From Allorhodopirellula heiligendammensis (GTDB lineage: Bacteria; Planctomycetota; Planctomycetia; Pirellulales; Pirellulaceae), in NCBI RefSeq assembly GCF_007860105.1, contig NZ_SJPU01000002.1, positions 270,837-334,836 of the forward strand: a stretch of DNA of 64,000 bases, in the 5' to 3' direction. Below, one piece after another: positions 61,709 to 64,000 of this stretch. The translations under genes were made by a program, and so were the position numbers. Numbering within the stretch: the stretch's first letter is position 1; each line of letters begins with the position of its first letter. The notes under the pieces are model-generated. The model was not told the DNA's origin and made no database searches. It worked only from the letters and a program-made list of their open reading frames with translations.

Positions 61709-62349
61709 AACACATCACTCCGTTGCAAACCATCGGCGGCGTCCTGTACCGACGAGGCGATCTTGGTAGCGTTGATCGCCAGTCCAGCTACCATCCAATA
61801 CGTCGCGTCCGCCGATGCGGCGATGCGTTGATTGGCAAGGCCCAACAGATCGCGAAATAGGCGTCCGGCAGCGTGTTCAGGCACGACGCCCGCGCCGACT
61901 TCCCCCGACACGATCACCAAATCGATCCTACGCTGCCGGGCCACCTCGATCAGCTCATCGACTTCCGCCAATACTCGCGACTCCCAATCGTCCACCGCTG
62001 CGTCATGCCGTTGCTCATCACACATCACATTGCTGACAAGCAGCGTCAAACAATCCACCAAGACCAGGGATGGCAGATCTCGCACGTCAGCGATCGCACG
62101 TCCGATATTGAGTGGACTCTCGACTGTTTGCCACGCTGCATTGCGAGTGCGACGATGGTGCTCGATCCGCCGCGTCATCTCTCCGTCGAGCGGTTGAGCA
62201 GTAGCGACATACAGGACGTCATCACCTTTCAATTGTCCAGCGAGTTGCTCCGCAAAGCGGCTTTTACCACTCCTCGCGCCACCGACCACTAACGTGATGG
62301 AACCACCGGCGGCATTTCCCCCACGATCCAGCGAATTAAAAACGTTCAA
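61705..62349 (-). CDS. cobU: Adenosylcobinamide kinase/adenosylcobinamide-phosphate guanylyltransferase
   Basis: 214 aa. P-loop VVGGARSGKSRFAEQL, then VATAQPLDGEMTRRIEHHRRTR and VLVDCLTLLVSNV, the CobU signatures, plus VIVSGEVGAGVVPEHAAGRLFRD. It phosphorylates and guanylylates adenosylcobinamide for CobS. It overlaps cobO and btuF by four bases each. Confidence 0.96.
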   Translation of the reverse strand: MNVFNSLDRGGNAAGGSITLVVGGARSGKSRFAEQLAGQLKGDDVLYVATAQPLDGEMTRRIEHHRRTRNAAWQTVESPLNIGRAIADVRDLPSLVLVDCLTLLVSNVMCDEQRHDAAVDDWESRVLAEVDELIEVARQRRIDLVIVSGEVGAGVVPEHAAGRLFRDLLGLANQRIAASADATYWMVAGLAINATKIASSVQDAADGLQRSDVL

Positions 62350-62978
62350 AACTCTACCCCGCGCTGTGGTTGAATACCGTGGCCGTAGGGATGCTTAATG
62401 ACCTTCATCTCCGATACGAGATCCGCAATTTCGATCACCTCATCGCTGGCGTTTCGCCCCGTCAGGACAACGTGCAGCATCGGCCGCTTAGCTAAAAGTT
62501 CCTGGACCACGATTGAGGGAGAGATGTAGTCATACTTGGTTGCGATATTCAGCTCGTCCAAGATGACCATGTCGATGGCTGGATTGCGCATCAGCTCAAC
62601 GGCCTTGGCCCAGCCCGTCATCGCGGTCGCGATGTCTCGCTCGCGGTCTTGTGTTTTCCATGTGAACCCCTCGCCCATCGTGTGCATTTCGATCGGCATC
62701 CCAGCAGCTGCAATTTTTTCCACGAACGCCGCTTCGCCTGTGGGGATCGCCCCTTTAATGAACTGCACAATCGCTACCCTCATGCCTTGGCCGAGAGAGC
62801 GAATTGCCATTCCAAATGCCGCCGTTGATTTTCCTTTGCCGGCACCGGTATGAACAATGATCAGCCCTTTTTCCTGGGTTGCCTCTGCCAGTTGCCGGTC
62901 CTTGATTTCATTCAGACGCACCATGCGTTTGCGGTGCTCTTCATTCGTCTCGTCAGGAAGTTGTTTTTCAGTGTTCAT
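62346..62978 (-). CDS. cobO: Cob(I)yrinic acid a,c-diamide adenosyltransferase (CobO/CobA type)
   Basis: 210 aa. The helical N-terminal region is followed by P-loop VHTGAGKGKSTAAFG, then IVQFIKGAIPTGE, VILDELNIATKYDYIS, and VVLTGRNASDEVIEIADLVSEMKVIKHPY. It adds the 5'-deoxyadenosyl group to corrinoids. It overlaps cobQ and cobU by four bases each. Confidence 0.95.
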   Translation of the reverse strand: MNTEKQLPDETNEEHRKRMVRLNEIKDRQLAEATQEKGLIIVHTGAGKGKSTAAFGMAIRSLGQGMRVAIVQFIKGAIPTGEAAFVEKIAAAGMPIEMHTMGEGFTWKTQDRERDIATAMTGWAKAVELMRNPAIDMVILDELNIATKYDYISPSIVVQELLAKRPMLHVVLTGRNASDEVIEIADLVSEMKVIKHPYGHGIQPQRGVEF

Positions 62979-64000
62979 GATTCAAAAATGATGCTCAGTA
63001 AATGATCGATATCAATATGCGTCTCGAACGTGTCAGCGAGTCGGTCGAGTGACCGCTGCAATTGGTCGTGGGACGACGTCGCCGGTTCACGGGAGGCTGC
63101 GACTCCAAGCTTCGTCAACCAGGCACGTCGCCAGCGATCGTTATAGAATAAGCCATGGAGGTAACATCCCCAGACACGGCCATCACCGCTCTGCGAACCC
63201 TCAGCGCGAGACTCCGCATCCTCTGCGTCTGAGCAGACGTGTCGGAGCCAAGCGGACGAAGTTCTTGTCGCCCCATGATGAATTTCGTATCCCGAAATTG
63301 TTTCACCCAGCGTCCCCGGTGCCAACGAATCATCCGTCAACGCCAGCTCGACCAAGCGAGTTTGTTTGGTCAGTAGGAAAGTTGTTTCAACAGGAAGCAG
63401 TCCCAGGCCCTCAATCTCTTTGCTTCCCCCTTCCAGACGATGGGGATTGTGAATCCTCTCACCTAGCATTTGGTAGCCGCCACAGATACCGACAACGTGA
63501 CCACCTGCGAGTGCATGCTGTTGAGTCTTGTCGGCCAAGCCCGTCTGACGCATCCACTGCAGGTCTCCAAAGGTGTTCTTCGTACCAGGCAGAATCACCA
63601 CGTCGGGATCACCCCATTGATCGGCGGATCGAACATAACGCACGCGCACGCTTGCGTCCGCCGCGAGAGGATCGAAGTCATCGAAGTTGGCGATATGTGG
63701 CAAGCGAATGATTGCGATATCCAAACTCCCATCGCCTGAGCATTCCATCTCACAGGTAAATCCATCCAAGGCAACTGCGTCTTCCTCGGGCAAACGCAAT
63801 GCCTCGATATATGGCAGCACTCCGAGCACCTCCACTCCTCCCCGCTGCTGCAAAATCTCTACGCCGGCATCGAACAGCGACAGGTCACCGCGGAACTTGT
63901 TAACGATCAAACCTTTCACGAGGGCTCGATCGGCAGGCGTGAGCAACCATAAGGTCCCGAGCAATTGTGCAAACACCCCTCCACGCTCAATATCGCCGAT
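62975..64000 (-). CDS. cobQ: Cobyric acid synthase, C-terminal part (cut by window edge)
   Basis: The frame is open to base 64000; 341 residues are visible, including IGDIERGGVFAQLLGT at the edge, which matches the CobQ motif (Asp-x-Asp/Glu-Arg-Gly-Gly-Val-Phe-Ala). A GTG inside that motif (63976) is not the start. The C-terminal glutaminase half has VVILPGTKNTFGDL, HVVGICGGYQMLG with nucleophile Cys and a GCYLHGLFYND with His. CobQ amidates four carboxylates of the corrin ring using glutamine. It is the first operon gene visible; the promoter and any B12 riboswitch lie beyond the window. Confidence 0.95.
   Translation of the reverse strand: MGDIERGGVFAQLLGTLWLLTPADRALVKGLIVNKFRGDLSLFDAGVEILQQRGGVEVLGVLPYIEALRLPEEDAVALDGFTCEMECSGDGSLDIAIIRLPHIANFDDFDPLAADASVRVRYVRSADQWGDPDVVILPGTKNTFGDLQWMRQTGLADKTQQHALAGGHVVGICGGYQMLGERIHNPHRLEGGSKEIEGLGLLPVETTFLLTKQTRLVELALTDDSLAPGTLGETISGYEIHHGATRTSSAWLRHVCSDAEDAESRAEGSQSGDGRVWGCYLHGLFYNDRWRRAWLTKLGVAASREPATSSHDQLQRSLDRLADTFETHIDIDHLLSIIFES

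Overview
The window looks like a planctomycete chromosome, probably a Rhodopirellula-type member of the Pirellulaceae. The evidence is the gene families present: a DUF1501 C-terminus at the left edge, a DUF1559 protein with a prepilin-type N-terminus, a Gly/Ser-rich TIGR03000-type protein, a DUF3500 protein, a TAT-exported Gfo/Idh/MocA oxidoreductase and a SYLF lipid-binding protein. Start codons are often GTG or TTG, and neighbouring genes frequently overlap by an ATGA or GTGA. No rRNA, CRISPR array, transposase or phage gene was seen.

Layout. 1-4830: the end of a DUF1501 gene, a large RND efflux pump and an acyltransferase. 4935-6136: an isolated fliN-fliO pair. 6967-9652: a GH13 glucosidase with a GT4 glycosyltransferase. 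10063-11450: a DUF1559 pseudopilin and a small partner. 11880-15823: a [2Fe-2S] ferredoxin, a PP2C phosphatase, an RlmN-type radical SAM enzyme and two tandem ClpP genes, followed by hairpins and a degenerate tRNA-Glu-like sequence. 16114-20662: a Ppx/GppA-HD phosphatase, an exported PCMT with a carbohydrate-binding-like tail, and the TIGR03000 protein. 21053-25900: ApbE, a DUF3500 protein, exported MsrB, and a response regulator with a hemerythrin-like partner. 26380-31626: an alkaline phosphatase, a crotonase-fold protein, a binding lipoprotein and an oxidoreductase. 31863-35014: an Omp85/BamA system split into two overlapping genes, one for five POTRA domains and one for the barrel. 35112-40721: envelope proteins of little-known function. 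40800-44550: a pseudo-receiver, a membrane protein, an FKBP, a NusG-like protein and a small zinc protein. 44731-48364: the front half of a Tad/Flp pilus locus (flp, cpaA, cpaB, cpaC).

48367-64000 (minus strand) is one long cobalamin operon. In transcription order it reads cobQ (cut by the window edge), cobO, cobU, btuF, btuC, btuD, cbiB, a fused threonine-phosphate decarboxylase/BluB, an ExbB-like channel, a DUF2149 protein, a CobN-like chelatase, cobT, cobS and the alpha-ribazole phosphatase. It covers corrinoid import, adenosylation, nucleotide-loop assembly and dimethylbenzimidazole synthesis. No corrin-ring gene lies inside the window. The CobN homologue has a signal peptide and a C-terminal membrane anchor and is overlapped by the ExbB/DUF2149 pair. 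It therefore looks like an envelope-located, possibly proton-motive-force-driven tetrapyrrole chelatase or dechelatase rather than the cytoplasmic CobNST enzyme. This is the most interesting system in the window. Next come the split Omp85, the decarboxylase-BluB fusion, the tRNA-like element, and a palindromic repeat that is translated as part of BtuF.
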